DNA from: Maricaulis sp.
GTDB taxonomy: Bacteria; Pseudomonadota; Alphaproteobacteria; Caulobacterales; Maricaulaceae
DNA: 13,739 bases
Assembly (NCBI GenBank): GCA_002694345.1
Contig: NZLV01000064.1
Coordinates: forward strand, 1-13,739
Direction of reading: 5' to 3'
The position numbers were made by a program, and so were the translations under genes. A model generated the notes under the pieces. It saw nothing but the letters and a program-made list of their open reading frames with translations, made no database searches and was not told the origin of the DNA. This document shows positions 1 to 6,393 of the stretch, one piece after another. The first letter of the stretch is position 1, and each line of letters starts with the position of its first letter.

Positions 1-67
1 CGGAGATTTGATCGTCTTCCCTTGCGGGCGACGCACCGAAACCGCCTGGGTGCCAGCACGGTCGTGA

Positions 68-159
68 CCTTGTGCCGTGTGCCCCGGGCGATGGCCCTGC
101 CGGAGCTCGGGATGTCACCCCCTCGCGCGGACAGGCTCCGCACACCTCCGGGCACAAGG
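68..159. other. Nested inverted repeats, possible structured RNA
   Basis: CCTTGTGCC (68-76) is perfectly complementary to GGCACAAGG (151-159). Directly inside, GTGTG (77-81) can pair with CACAC (141-145), and CGGAGC (101-106) with GCTCCG (135-140). A small GGGC/GCCC hairpin (86-89 with 94-97) fits between them. The pairings are mutually compatible, giving a branched fold about 92 nt long. It does not resemble RNase P RNA, tmRNA, SRP RNA or 6S RNA as far as I can tell. Strand is unknown, and chance pairing in GC-rich DNA is a real alternative. Confidence 0.3.
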
Positions 160-232
160 GACTGAGCTCGCGCCTCTCTTCCCGGAAGTCGAGGAAAGTG
201 TCTCACAGGTTTTCAGGGTGGGGATAAGTTTT

Positions 233-537
233 CCTCCCCCGCCGTGCGGGGGAGGTGCCGAGGCTGCGAGGCGGAGGGGGCGCCGCGCAACGCGCGGCGG
301 TGCTGGCGCCAAGTGAGGTCCACGCCCGCCTTGGGCGGGCGCCCCCTTCGACCCGAAGCGCTGCTTCGGCCCACTTCCCCCGCGAGCGGGGGCAGAAAGA
401 ATACTCCCTCTCCCTGGGGAGAGGGTGGCGCGCATGCGCCGGGAGAGGGGGAAATCCCGGTGGTTGCAGGCAATCGCGAGGACCTCGCCGTTCCCCCTCA
501 TCCGCCCTTTCAGGGCACCTTCTCCCCGGGGAGAAGG
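233..537. repeat. Cluster of short GC-rich palindromes
   Basis: At least nine small inverted repeats lie nearly end to end. Arms are 233-241/247-255 (9 bp), 281-288/292-299 (8 bp), 323-330/334-341 (8 bp), 353-359/363-369 (7 bp), 377-382/387-392 (6 bp), 406-414/417-425 (9 bp), 427-431/436-440 (5 bp), 504-508/512-516 (5 bp) and 518-527/528-537 (10 bp, no spacer). Loops are mostly 2-5 nt. Such elements are scattered between genes in many alphaproteobacteria and are generally thought to be non-autonomous palindromic repeats. The reading frames crossing this stretch are therefore artefacts of repeat DNA. Copy number in this genome cannot be seen from one window. Confidence 0.75.
404..451. repeat. 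Composite palindromic repeat, CCCTCTCCC type
   Basis: CCCTCTCCC (406-414) and GGGAGAGGG (417-425) form a 9 bp stem around a 2 nt loop. They are followed by GGCGC/GCGCC (427-431, 436-440) and a second GGGAGAGGGG block (441-450) that could pair with the first arm instead. This CTCCCTCTCCC...GAGAGGGTGGCGC arrangement matches, from memory, a widespread intergenic repeat of alphaproteobacteria. Confidence 0.6.
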
Positions 538-540
538 GGG
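493..540. repeat. Composite palindromic repeat, CCTTCTCCCC type
   Basis: A GCCCT/AGGGC hairpin (504-508, 512-516) is followed by a perfect 20 bp palindrome at 518-537 (arms CCTTCTCCCC and GGGGAGAAGG). The lead-in CCCCCTCATCCGCCC (493-507) matches, from memory, the start of a common repeat in Caulobacterales, Rhodobacterales and Rhizobiales genomes. It lies just downstream of the M16 gene terminator as that gene is read. Confidence 0.6.
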
Positions 541-559
541 TGTTGATCTTCCTCTCAAA

Positions 560-593
560 CAAAAAAGGGCGCTCCGGTGGGAGCGCCCTTTTC
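560..593 (-). terminator. Rho-independent terminator of the M16 peptidase gene
   Basis: AAAAGGGCGCTCC (563-575) and GGAGCGCCCTTTT (580-592) form a 13 bp stem with a 4 nt loop. Read on the minus strand it begins 23 bp after the peptidase stop codon and runs into a T tract (561-566 as A on the plus strand). The plus-strand exit also has four Ts, so it may act weakly in both directions. Confidence 0.85.
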
Positions 594-615
594 TGCTTCT
601 GCCTGGTGCTGAGCC

Positions 616-3348
616 TTACTGGCCCAGAGTGCGGATTTCGATTTCGCCCATGTCGAGGTCGCGGATGCTGTCCTCGATGACGGCGGCGTCGCCGACGATG
701 AGCCAGACGAGGTTGTCGGTGTTGACGACGTCCTCGGCAGCCTCATGGATCGGACCCAGTTCCAGGGCGCGATAGCGCTCGGTCAGCGTGGCCGGATAAT
801 TCCAGTCACGGCCGTAATTGAAGCTGGAAACCAGCGAGCCGCGGACGGCGGAGGCGGTTTCGAACTGACCGGGCAGGGAGCGCGTGGAATTGTTCACCGA
901 CCGTTCCAGCTCGGCTTCGGTGGCCGGGTTGGTGGAGGTGAATTCCGTGAACTCGCGCAGGAGTTCCGACAGGCTGTCCGCGGTGCGGTCGGTCTGGACC
1001 GGCGCATAGACGATCCACGGACGTTGGCCGCGAGCGCCCCAAAGCAGGGTCTGGGCACCATAGGACCAGCCCTTGTCCTCACGCAGGTTCATATTGACCC
1101 GGGCCGAGAAGGAGCCGCCGATGGCGTCATTCATCGCGGAGTAAACCTCCGGATTGTCGACCGTGCCTTCCGGACCGATCAGGCCGGCCAGGATCAGCGA
1201 TTGCGGCGAGTTCGGACGGTCCACGATGATTACGCGCGGCTGACCGGAATTGGACGCCTGGCCCATATTCTTCACCGGCAGCGGTGTGGACGGCGCATCC
1301 CAGCGACGGAAGGCGCGTTCCAGCATCGGCGTGATCTCTTCCAGCGTCGTGTCACCGACGATGAAGAGGGTGGCATTGTCCGGACGCAGCCAGGTCTGCT
1401 GGTGGGCGACCAGGGCTTCACGGGTGAAGCCTTCCACCGCTTCCGGCGTGCCCGAGCCCGTGAAGGGCACCGAATAGGCATGGCCTTCGCCATACATTTC
1501 CGGCGGCAGGGTGCGCAGGGCGATGGCGATCGGATTGGCCATTTCCTGACGGATGCCGTTGAGCGTCTGCTCGCGCACGCGCTCGATATCAGCATCCGCG
1601 AAGGTCGGATCGGTGATGATGGTCGCCATCAGGTTCAGCGAGGGCTGAAGATTGCTGGCCAGGGCCGACAGGGTCACCGTCGACAGGTCCAGGCTGGCAT
1701 TGGTGGAAAGATTGGCCCCCAGGCGCTCGGCCTCGGCGGAAATCTCCAGCGCATCCATGCGACCGGCGCCTTCATCCAGCATGTCCATCATGAAGGAGTT
1801 CAGGCCCAGGGCGCCGCCCTCGGCACTGTCGGCGGCATAGCCGGCATCGAAGACCATCTGCATCTCGACAACGGGAACCGCGTCGCGGCGCACGAAGACA
1901 ATGTCGACGCCATTGGACAGTTCAGCCGTCTGAACCTCCGGCCAGACCAGGTCCGGCGTGGTGTCCACGACGGGCAGGGCCGAGCGGTCGGCATCGGTCT
2001 CGACCGAGGCATACTCGCCAAACGGCAGGACATTGATCTGGTGCGAACCGGTGGTGAGCCATTCATTCGCCGTGGCCGTCATCGCGTCGGCGCTGGCATT
2101 GTTCATGCGCTCCAGATTGGTGCGCCAGAAGCCCGGATCACCGGCATAGAGCTGGCCCTCGGCAAGCGCGACGGCCTTGCCGCCAAAGCCGCCAATCTGT
2201 TCCAGACCGCGAATGGTGGACGCATTCATGCGCGTGCGCGCGGCGTCCAGTTCGTCCTCGGTCGGGCCTTCTTCCAGCAGTTCGCCCAGGATTTCATCGA
2301 TGCGGGCCGAAGCCGCGGCGACATCCTCGCCCGGGTTCAGCGTCACTTCGATATGGAACTGGCTGGCCAGCTGGTGTTCCTCGACAAAGGCCACGGCACG
2401 CGTGGCGACCTGGCGATCGAAGACAAAGTCGCGATAGAGGCGCGAGGTGCGACCGCCACCCAGGACAGTCGCGAAGACTTCCAGTTCGGCGCGTTCCTGC
2501 GTGATGCGGCCCGGCACGACCCAGGTGCGATAGATGCGCGGCTGCGGCACATCATCATACATCACTTCGGTGGTGTCGTATTCGCGCTCCGGGATCCACT
2601 GGTCCATGCGGGCCAGCGGCGGTCCGACCGGGGCATCGCCGAAATAGCGCTCGACCAGCGGGCGGGCTTCTTCAGCATCGATATCACCGGCCAGGACCAG
2701 AACGGCGTTGGAGGCGCCATAATACTGACCGAACCATTCCTGCACGTCTTCCAGGGAGGCGGCGGACAGGTCGTCCATCGAGCCGATCGTGGAGTGGGCG
2801 TAGGGGTGGCCTTCGGGGAAGAGGGCGCGCAGCTGGGAGTATTCGACCATGCCGTAAGGCTGGTTGTCGCCCTGGCGCTTTTCGTTCTGCACAACGCCGC
2901 GCTGCTCATCCAGGCGTTCCTGGTCGACGGCGCCGAGCAGGTAGGTCATGCGGTCGGATTCCATCCACAGCGCCATTTCCAGGGCCGGCGTCGGCACGGT
3001 CTGGAAATAATTGGTGCGGTCGAACCAGGTCGTGCCGTTCATGCCGGTCGCACCGACCTGTTCGAAGGGTCCGAAATAATCGTCGTTGTAGTTCTCCGAC
3101 CCGTTGAACATCAGGTGTTCGAACAGGTGCGCAAAACCGGTGCGGCCGGCCGGCTCATTGGCCGAGCCGACGCCATACCAGATCGACACGGCCACGATCG
3201 GTGCCTTGCGGTCCTCATGGACCACCACCGTCAGGCCGTTCTCGAGCTGGAAGCTCTCATAGGGAATATCAACATCGGGCACTTGCGCCGTCGCCAGGCC
3301 GGTAAAGGCCAGCGCAGCGGTAAGTGCCGCGGAAAAGACACGGGTCAT
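616..3348 (-). CDS. Secreted M16 family zinc metallopeptidase (insulinase/pitrilysin type)
   Basis: A 910-residue periplasmic or secreted protease. Residues 1-21 are a signal peptide, probably cut after ATA. The N-terminal M16 domain carries the inverted zinc motif HLFEH (H74, E77, H78: two zinc-binding His and the catalytic Glu), with E156 in QNEKR as the likely third ligand. A substrate-binding M16_C domain follows from about residue 200. The second half (from about 470) repeats the fold but has lost the zinc motif, while the R756...Y763 region near WSYG matches the conserved C-terminal substrate-binding segment. This is the usual active plus inactive layout of about 900-residue bacterial M16 proteins, which degrade peptides. 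The frame is open to 3636, but the ATG at 3348 is chosen because the signal peptide begins there and GGGAG (3355-3359) sits 6 nt upstream. Single gene with its own terminator; natural substrate not predictable. Confidence 0.93.
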   Translation of the reverse strand: MTRVFSAALTAALAFTGLATAQVPDVDIPYESFQLENGLTVVVHEDRKAPIVAVSIWYGVGSANEPAGRTGFAHLFEHLMFNGSENYNDDYFGPFEQVGATGMNGTTWFDRTNYFQTVPTPALEMALWMESDRMTYLLGAVDQERLDEQRGVVQNEKRQGDNQPYGMVEYSQLRALFPEGHPYAHSTIGSMDDLSAASLEDVQEWFGQYYGASNAVLVLAGDIDAEEARPLVERYFGDAPVGPPLARMDQWIPEREYDTTEVMYDDVPQPRIYRTWVVPGRITQERAELEVFATVLGGGRTSRLYRDFVFDRQVATRAVAFVEEHQLASQFHIEVTLNPGEDVAAASARIDEILGELLEEGPTEDELDAARTRMNASTIRGLEQIGGFGGKAVALAEGQLYAGDPGFWRTNLERMNNASADAMTATANEWLTTGSHQINVLPFGEYASVETDADRSALPVVDTTPDLVWPEVQTAELSNGVDIVFVRRDAVPVVEMQMVFDAGYAADSAEGGALGLNSFMMDMLDEGAGRMDALEISAEAERLGANLSTNASLDLSTVTLSALASNLQPSLNLMATIITDPTFADADIERVREQTLNGIRQEMANPIAIALRTLPPEMYGEGHAYSVPFTGSGTPEAVEGFTREALVAHQQTWLRPDNATLFIVGDTTLEEITPMLERAFRRWDAPSTPLPVKNMGQASNSGQPRVIIVDRPNSPQSLILAGLIGPEGTVDNPEVYSAMNDAIGGSFSARVNMNLREDKGWSYGAQTLLWGARGQRPWIVYAPVQTDRTADSLSELLREFTEFTSTNPATEAELERSVNNSTRSLPGQFETASAVRGSLVSSFNYGRDWNYPATLTERYRALELGPIHEAAEDVVNTDNLVWLIVGDAAVIEDSIRDLDMGEIEIRTLGQ

Positions 3349-3592
3349 TGGTTTCTCCCACCTCGCATGCGTGTGGCCGCAAAGTGCAACGGGCGGGAGG
3401 TGAGGGGGAAGTAAAATACCTGTAATGTTACGAACGACCCGGAAATCGTGTCCAAATGCACGAACCGGGACCGGGAAAATCCTCCGGAAAACGCTGAAAA
3501 TTGCGCATTTCAGCATACCGGGACCTCGACACGCGCCCGGCGGCCCGTTACCCCGTTTGATCAAGAAAATCGCCAGCGGGAGGTCTTTGACC
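3349..3592. promoter_or_regulatory. Divergent intergenic region of the M16 and SDR genes
   Basis: This 244 bp gap must hold the promoters for the minus-strand peptidase and plus-strand dehydrogenase. I see no convincing -35/-10 pair for either. The only clear structure is a dyad at 3493-3514, with arms GCTGAAA (3493-3499) and TTTCAGC (3508-3514) and an 8 nt centre containing TGCGCA. It is about 80 bp upstream of the dehydrogenase start and could be an operator, but no cognate regulator can be named. Confidence 0.4.
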
Positions 3593-4366
3593 ATGGAAAA
3601 TCTGTTTTCGCTTGAAGGGCGCACGGCGCTGATCACGGGTGGGTCGCGCGGGATCGGGGAGATGATCGCCGAGGGCTATCTGCGGGCCGGGGCGAAAGTC
3701 TATATCTCCTCGCGCAAGGCAGAGGATTGCTTTGAAACGGCGGAACGCCTGTCGCAGTACGGCGAATGCATCCCCCTGCCGGAAGACGTGTCCGGAGCCG
3801 ATGGGGCCAAGCGCCTGGCCGAGAAATTCCTCGCCAAGGAAAGCAAGCTGGACATTCTGGTGAACAATGCCGGGGCTGCCTGGGGTGCGCCGCTGGAAGA
3901 GTTTCCGGAAAGCGGCTGGGACAAGGTGATGGATCTCAATGTGAAATCCCCCTTCTTCCTGGCTCAGGCCCTGCTGGGTGCGCTGAAGGCGGCCTCGTCG
4001 CCGGAACAGCCGGCCAAGATCATCAATATTGCCTCGATTGACGGTCAGTCGGTCTCGATGATGCAGACCTATTCCTATGCCGCCTCCAAGTCCGGCCTGA
4101 TCCATCTGACCAAGCGGATGGCGCTGGAACTGGCACCGCAGAACATCATCGTGTCGGCGATCGCGCCGGGGGCGTTTGCGTCCAAGATGAACAAGGTGGC
4201 GCGTGATCATGCCGACGCCGTGGCCCAGCACATCCCCTCGCGCCGTATCGGGGCGCCGGAGGACATGGCGGGTGCGGCCATCTTCCTGGCCTCGCGGGCC
4301 GGGGATTATGTCGTGGGCTCGACGCTGACCGTCGACGGCGGCGTGGTGCACACGCGCGGCGGCTAG
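3593..4366 (+). CDS. Short-chain dehydrogenase/reductase, RhlG-like
   Basis: A 257-residue classical SDR oxidoreductase, cytosolic. The NAD(P)-binding motif TGGSRGIG is at 15-22 and NNAG at 91-94. The catalytic set is N115, S148, Y162 and K166 (YAASK), and a C-terminal DGG is at 248-250. SSR (39-41) after the second strand suggests NADPH preference. The start (FSLEGRTALITGGSRGIG) and the region around NNAGAAWGA strongly recall Pseudomonas RhlG, annotated as a 3-oxoacyl-ACP-type reductase in rhamnolipid synthesis. The true substrate here is unknown, and 3-oxoacyl or other ketone reduction is only the family expectation. The ATG at 3593 is supported by GGGAGG (3578-3583) 9 nt upstream and by the SDR fold starting there; in-frame codons back to 3425 are not SDR-like. 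Its stop overlaps that of the convergent TetR gene by 4 bp. Confidence 0.9.
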   Translation: MENLFSLEGRTALITGGSRGIGEMIAEGYLRAGAKVYISSRKAEDCFETAERLSQYGECIPLPEDVSGADGAKRLAEKFLAKESKLDILVNNAGAAWGAPLEEFPESGWDKVMDLNVKSPFFLAQALLGALKAASSPEQPAKIINIASIDGQSVSMMQTYSYAASKSGLIHLTKRMALELAPQNIIVSAIAPGAFASKMNKVARDHADAVAQHIPSRRIGAPEDMAGAAIFLASRAGDYVVGSTLTVDGGVVHTRGG

Positions 4367-4935
4367 GTCTCCGCGATCGCTTCCTCGATCAGACGGGTCA
4401 GCCGCGCGATCATGGCGTCGCGCGGCAGCGCGTTGATGAAAGCGTCGCCGTGGATCTTGGTCGAGATGATCAGGCCCATCAGCACGGATCCGAACAGGCG
4501 GGCCCGCAAGAGCGGGTCGCGGCCGCCGATCATGGCGGCCATGGGTTCGTTATAGCGCTGGTTGATGGAGCGGCGGACCATGTCACCGGCCACCGGGGAG
4601 GCGGCCGAGTTGAGCAGGAGGAGCAGGTCGTCGAGCGGCTTGTCCGCCCCGCCTTCATCGACCAGGTGCTCGGCCGTGCGGCGGGCCAGCCCGTCAGCCC
4701 CGCCTTCCAGCAGGTCGGACTTCTTGGAGGTTTCGAGCACGCGCTCGAACAATTCCGCCTTGGAGCCGAAATAGCGCGAGATCAGCGCTGAATCCACGCC
4801 GGCCAGGGCCGCGATCTCGCGGATGCCGATCTGGTCATATCCGTCATGGGCGAAGCGGTCTCTGGCCGCTTCGAGAATGGCGCAGCGTGTCGCCTCTGCA
4901 TTCCTCGCCCGGGCTGTTGCCGGTGGTGTTTTCAT
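4363..4935 (-). CDS. TetR/AcrR-type transcriptional repressor
   Basis: A 190-residue regulator. The N-terminal TetR DNA-binding domain spans about residues 13-62, with the helix-turn-helix at 37-56 followed by the typical ISRYFGSKAEL. The C-terminal half is helical and ligand-binding in this family; RLFGSVLMGLI near the end recalls the TetR_C_17-type domain. It is divergent from the RND efflux operon and faces a shared palindrome at 4975-5000, so it most likely represses that operon and itself until a ligand binds. Start choice is uncertain. The ATG at 4935 gives a normal TetR N-terminus but no clear ribosome site; an ATG at 4968 would add 11 residues, and a TTG at 4971 precedes it. A promoter inside the palindrome would start transcription near 4965, which favours 4935. 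The stop codon overlaps that of the dehydrogenase. Confidence 0.9.
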   Translation of the reverse strand: MKTPPATARARNAEATRCAILEAARDRFAHDGYDQIGIREIAALAGVDSALISRYFGSKAELFERVLETSKKSDLLEGGADGLARRTAEHLVDEGGADKPLDDLLLLLNSAASPVAGDMVRRSINQRYNEPMAAMIGGRDPLLRARLFGSVLMGLIISTKIHGDAFINALPRDAMIARLTRLIEEAIAET

Positions 4936-4974
4936 CGACCGAAATCTTTTGTGATCATGGTTTGTCATCAACTG

Positions 4975-5000
4975 TTGACATCACTGCGAGTGAATGTCAA
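4975..5000. promoter_or_regulatory. Probable TetR operator between repressor and efflux operon
   Basis: A 26 bp imperfect palindrome. The left arm TTGACA-TCACT (4975-4985) and right arm AGTGA-a-TGTCAA (4989-5000) are complementary over 11 positions, around a GCG centre and with one extra base at 4994. Size and place fit a TetR-family operator. Because TTGACA is also the -35 consensus and occurs at both ends on opposite strands, binding here would block both promoters. That the neighbouring TetR binds it is an inference from position. Confidence 0.65.
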
Positions 5001-5002
5001 AT
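4975..5002 (+). promoter_or_regulatory. Candidate promoter of the RND efflux operon
   Basis: A consensus -35 TTGACA (4975-4980) lies 16 nt before TCAAAT (4997-5002), which matches TATAAT at 4 of 6 positions. It overlaps the palindrome and would give a leader of about 70 nt before the ATG at 5079. A start further downstream cannot be excluded. Confidence 0.4.
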
Positions 5003-5006
5003 GGAA

Positions 5007-5061
5007 GTCATCCGCCGATGACATAGAGGCATAAGCCCCGTCGCCGGCGCTCTGACATTCA
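5007..5061. promoter_or_regulatory. Additional repeats in the efflux control region
   Basis: A second perfect inverted repeat has arms GTCATC (5007-5012) and GATGAC (5017-5022) around CGCC. TGACATTCA (5053-5061) repeats exactly nine bases of the main palindrome as read on its minus strand (4999-4991). TGACAT itself occurs at 4976, 5019 and 5053. These may be auxiliary binding sites or, as the 5' leader of the mRNA, small hairpins. Confidence 0.4.
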
Positions 5062-5078
5062 ATCAAGGGCTCCTCCCC

Positions 5079-6272
5079 ATGCCTTACCGTTTCGCCGCGC
5101 TGTGCGGCGCTTTTTTTGCGTCTGTCGCCTTGTCCGCCTGCAGCGCGGGTGATGCCGAACCGGCGGCGCCCCAGCAGCGTCTGCCCAATGTCGAAGTGGC
5201 CAATCCGCTCGTCCAGGAAGTCGCCGACTGGGATGAATTCACCGGCCGGTTCGAGTCGCCCCAGCACGTGTCCATCCGGGCGCGTGTGAGCGGCTATTTG
5301 GAAGAGGTGCATGTCCGCGACGGCGAGACCGTCGAGGCCGGCGCGCTGCTGTTCACGCTCGACCGCCGGCCCTATGAGGCGGCCTATCAGGCCGCGCGCG
5401 GTCGCGCCCAGATGGCGCAGGCCACTGCTCGTCAGGCCGAGGCCGATCTGCAGCGTGCCGAGGAGCTGCGCGCCGTGGATGCCGTGTCGCAGGAAAACCT
5501 GGAACAGGCCCAGACCGCCCTGGCCAATGCCCGCGCGTCGCTGGCGACGGCCCGGGCTGATGCCGAGGCGGCCCGCCTGAACCTCGAATTCACCGAGATC
5601 CGGGCCCCGATCTCCGGCCAGCTGTCCGCACGGACGGTGGATCCGGGTGATCTGGTCCAAGGCAGCACGGCCCAGGGTGATCCGCTGATCACGATTGTCA
5701 GCTCCGATCCGCTCTACTTCCCCTTCTATGCCTCCGAAAGCGTGCTGCTGCGCTATCAGCGTTCTAGCGGCACGGGCCAGGGCGCGCCGGTGGAAGTGCG
5801 CCTGCAGGATGAGGCCGGGTATTCGCGGACCGGCGAGATCGTCTTCGTCGACAATGAGATCCAGCCGGGTTCCGGCACGATCCTGATGCGCGCCGAGATC
5901 GCCAATCCGGACGGTTTCATCCGCCCGGGCATGATCGGCACGATCCGGGTGCGCGGGTCCGAGCCCTATGATGCGCTTCTGGTGCCGCGCACGGCGATCG
6001 TCGCCGACGCCACGCGCCGTCTCGTCTACGTGGTGGGCGAGGGTGACACCGTGGTGCCGCGCCAGGTCACGCTGGGGCCGACGAGCGACAATCTCCAGGT
6101 CATCGCGGCCGGGTTGAACCCGTCGGACCGCGTCATCATCGGTGGCCTCCAGGCTGTGCGTCCCGGTGTCACCGTGACCACGCGTCCGGGCCAGATCCAG
6201 CGGGAAGCGGCTGTGGGTGAGGTGACCGCCTCGCTCAACCGTCCCGCCGGCACGGCACGCGTCACCGATTAA
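5079..6272 (+). CDS. RND efflux periplasmic adaptor (membrane fusion protein), MexE/AcrA type
   Basis: A 397-residue adaptor linking the inner-membrane RND pump to the outer-membrane channel. The signal sequence ends in the lipobox LSAC, so C21 should be lipidated. Residues 49-59 (ADWDEFTGRFE) resemble the MexE/OqxA group. The lipoyl/barrel-sandwich halves flank an alpha-helical hairpin at about 100-170 with the channel-contacting tip around LRAVDAVSQ. APISG (about 178) restarts the lipoyl domain, followed by a beta-barrel (about 210-290) and the membrane-proximal domain. The ATG at 5079 has AAGGG (5065-5069) 9 nt upstream. First gene of the adaptor-pump-channel operon, presumably under the divergent TetR. 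The residue after the lipid Cys is Ser, not the Asp that marks inner-membrane retention in E. coli AcrA. Confidence 0.95.
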   Translation: MPYRFAALCGAFFASVALSACSAGDAEPAAPQQRLPNVEVANPLVQEVADWDEFTGRFESPQHVSIRARVSGYLEEVHVRDGETVEAGALLFTLDRRPYEAAYQAARGRAQMAQATARQAEADLQRAEELRAVDAVSQENLEQAQTALANARASLATARADAEAARLNLEFTEIRAPISGQLSARTVDPGDLVQGSTAQGDPLITIVSSDPLYFPFYASESVLLRYQRSSGTGQGAPVEVRLQDEAGYSRTGEIVFVDNEIQPGSGTILMRAEIANPDGFIRPGMIGTIRVRGSEPYDALLVPRTAIVADATRRLVYVVGEGDTVVPRQVTLGPTSDNLQVIAAGLNPSDRVIIGGLQAVRPGVTVTTRPGQIQREAAVGEVTASLNRPAGTARVTD

Positions 6273-6322
6273 GCAGAACACGGCGATCGGCCCAGCCTGC
6301 CCCCCGGAACCGATCGACCGTT

Positions 6323-6361
6323 CGGCCCGGACCCACTGCCCTTAGGGTCCGGGCCATTTTT
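6323..6361 (+). terminator. Intra-operon terminator-like hairpin between adaptor and pump genes
   Basis: GGCCCGGACCC (6323-6333) and GGGTCCGGGCC (6344-6354) form a perfect 11 bp stem with a 10 nt loop, followed by A and six Ts (6356-6361). It has every mark of a Rho-independent terminator on the plus strand only. It lies 50 bp after the adaptor stop and 32 bp before the pump start, so it probably causes partial termination or protects the upstream mRNA end rather than ending the operon. Confidence 0.7.
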
Positions 6362-6393
6362 CCCGCATTCCGACTGAGAAAAGAGCCCTGACC

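Larger units (their letters stand above)
1..615. other. Intergenic region without a supported gene
   Basis: No reading frame here looks like a protein: the open frames are short, rich in Arg/Pro/Gly and overlap palindromes. A frame open from the left edge (position 2) to a TGA at 65-67 could be the last 21 codons of a gene entering the window, but I do not recognise it and cannot support it. The stretch holds nested inverted repeats at 68-159, a palindrome cluster at 233-537 and a terminator at 563-593, each listed separately. Confidence 0.6.

Noticed and set aside
1..220. RNase P RNA, SRP RNA, tmRNA or 6S RNA
   Set aside because: The conserved cores I know for these RNAs, such as the SRP GGAAGGAAGCAGC-like loop, are absent. 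GAGGAAAGTG at 191-200 resembles a piece of the RNase P core, but its surroundings do not fit.
233..537. CRISPR array
   Set aside because: The repeats are different palindromes with tiny loops, not one direct repeat with regular unique spacers, and no cas gene is near.
77..680. Several 60-150 codon frames on both strands near the left edge
   Set aside because: They cross the palindrome cluster and read as Pro/Arg/Gly-rich repeats, without ribosome sites or conserved motifs.
745..3414. 889-codon open frame on the plus strand, antisense to the M16 peptidase
   Set aside because: Its protein is a low-complexity mix rich in Arg, Gly, His and Gln with no domain pattern, whereas the opposite strand encodes an intact zinc peptidase. 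Long antisense frames are expected in GC-rich coding DNA.
3349..3636. N-terminal extension of the M16 peptidase up to 3636
   Set aside because: The extension is not protease-like and would bury the signal peptide. The start at 3348 has a good ribosome site and the signal peptide directly after it.
4968..6281. 437-codon minus-strand frame over the adaptor gene and control region
   Set aside because: It is antisense to a clear adaptor, has no recognisable domain and would run through the operator region.
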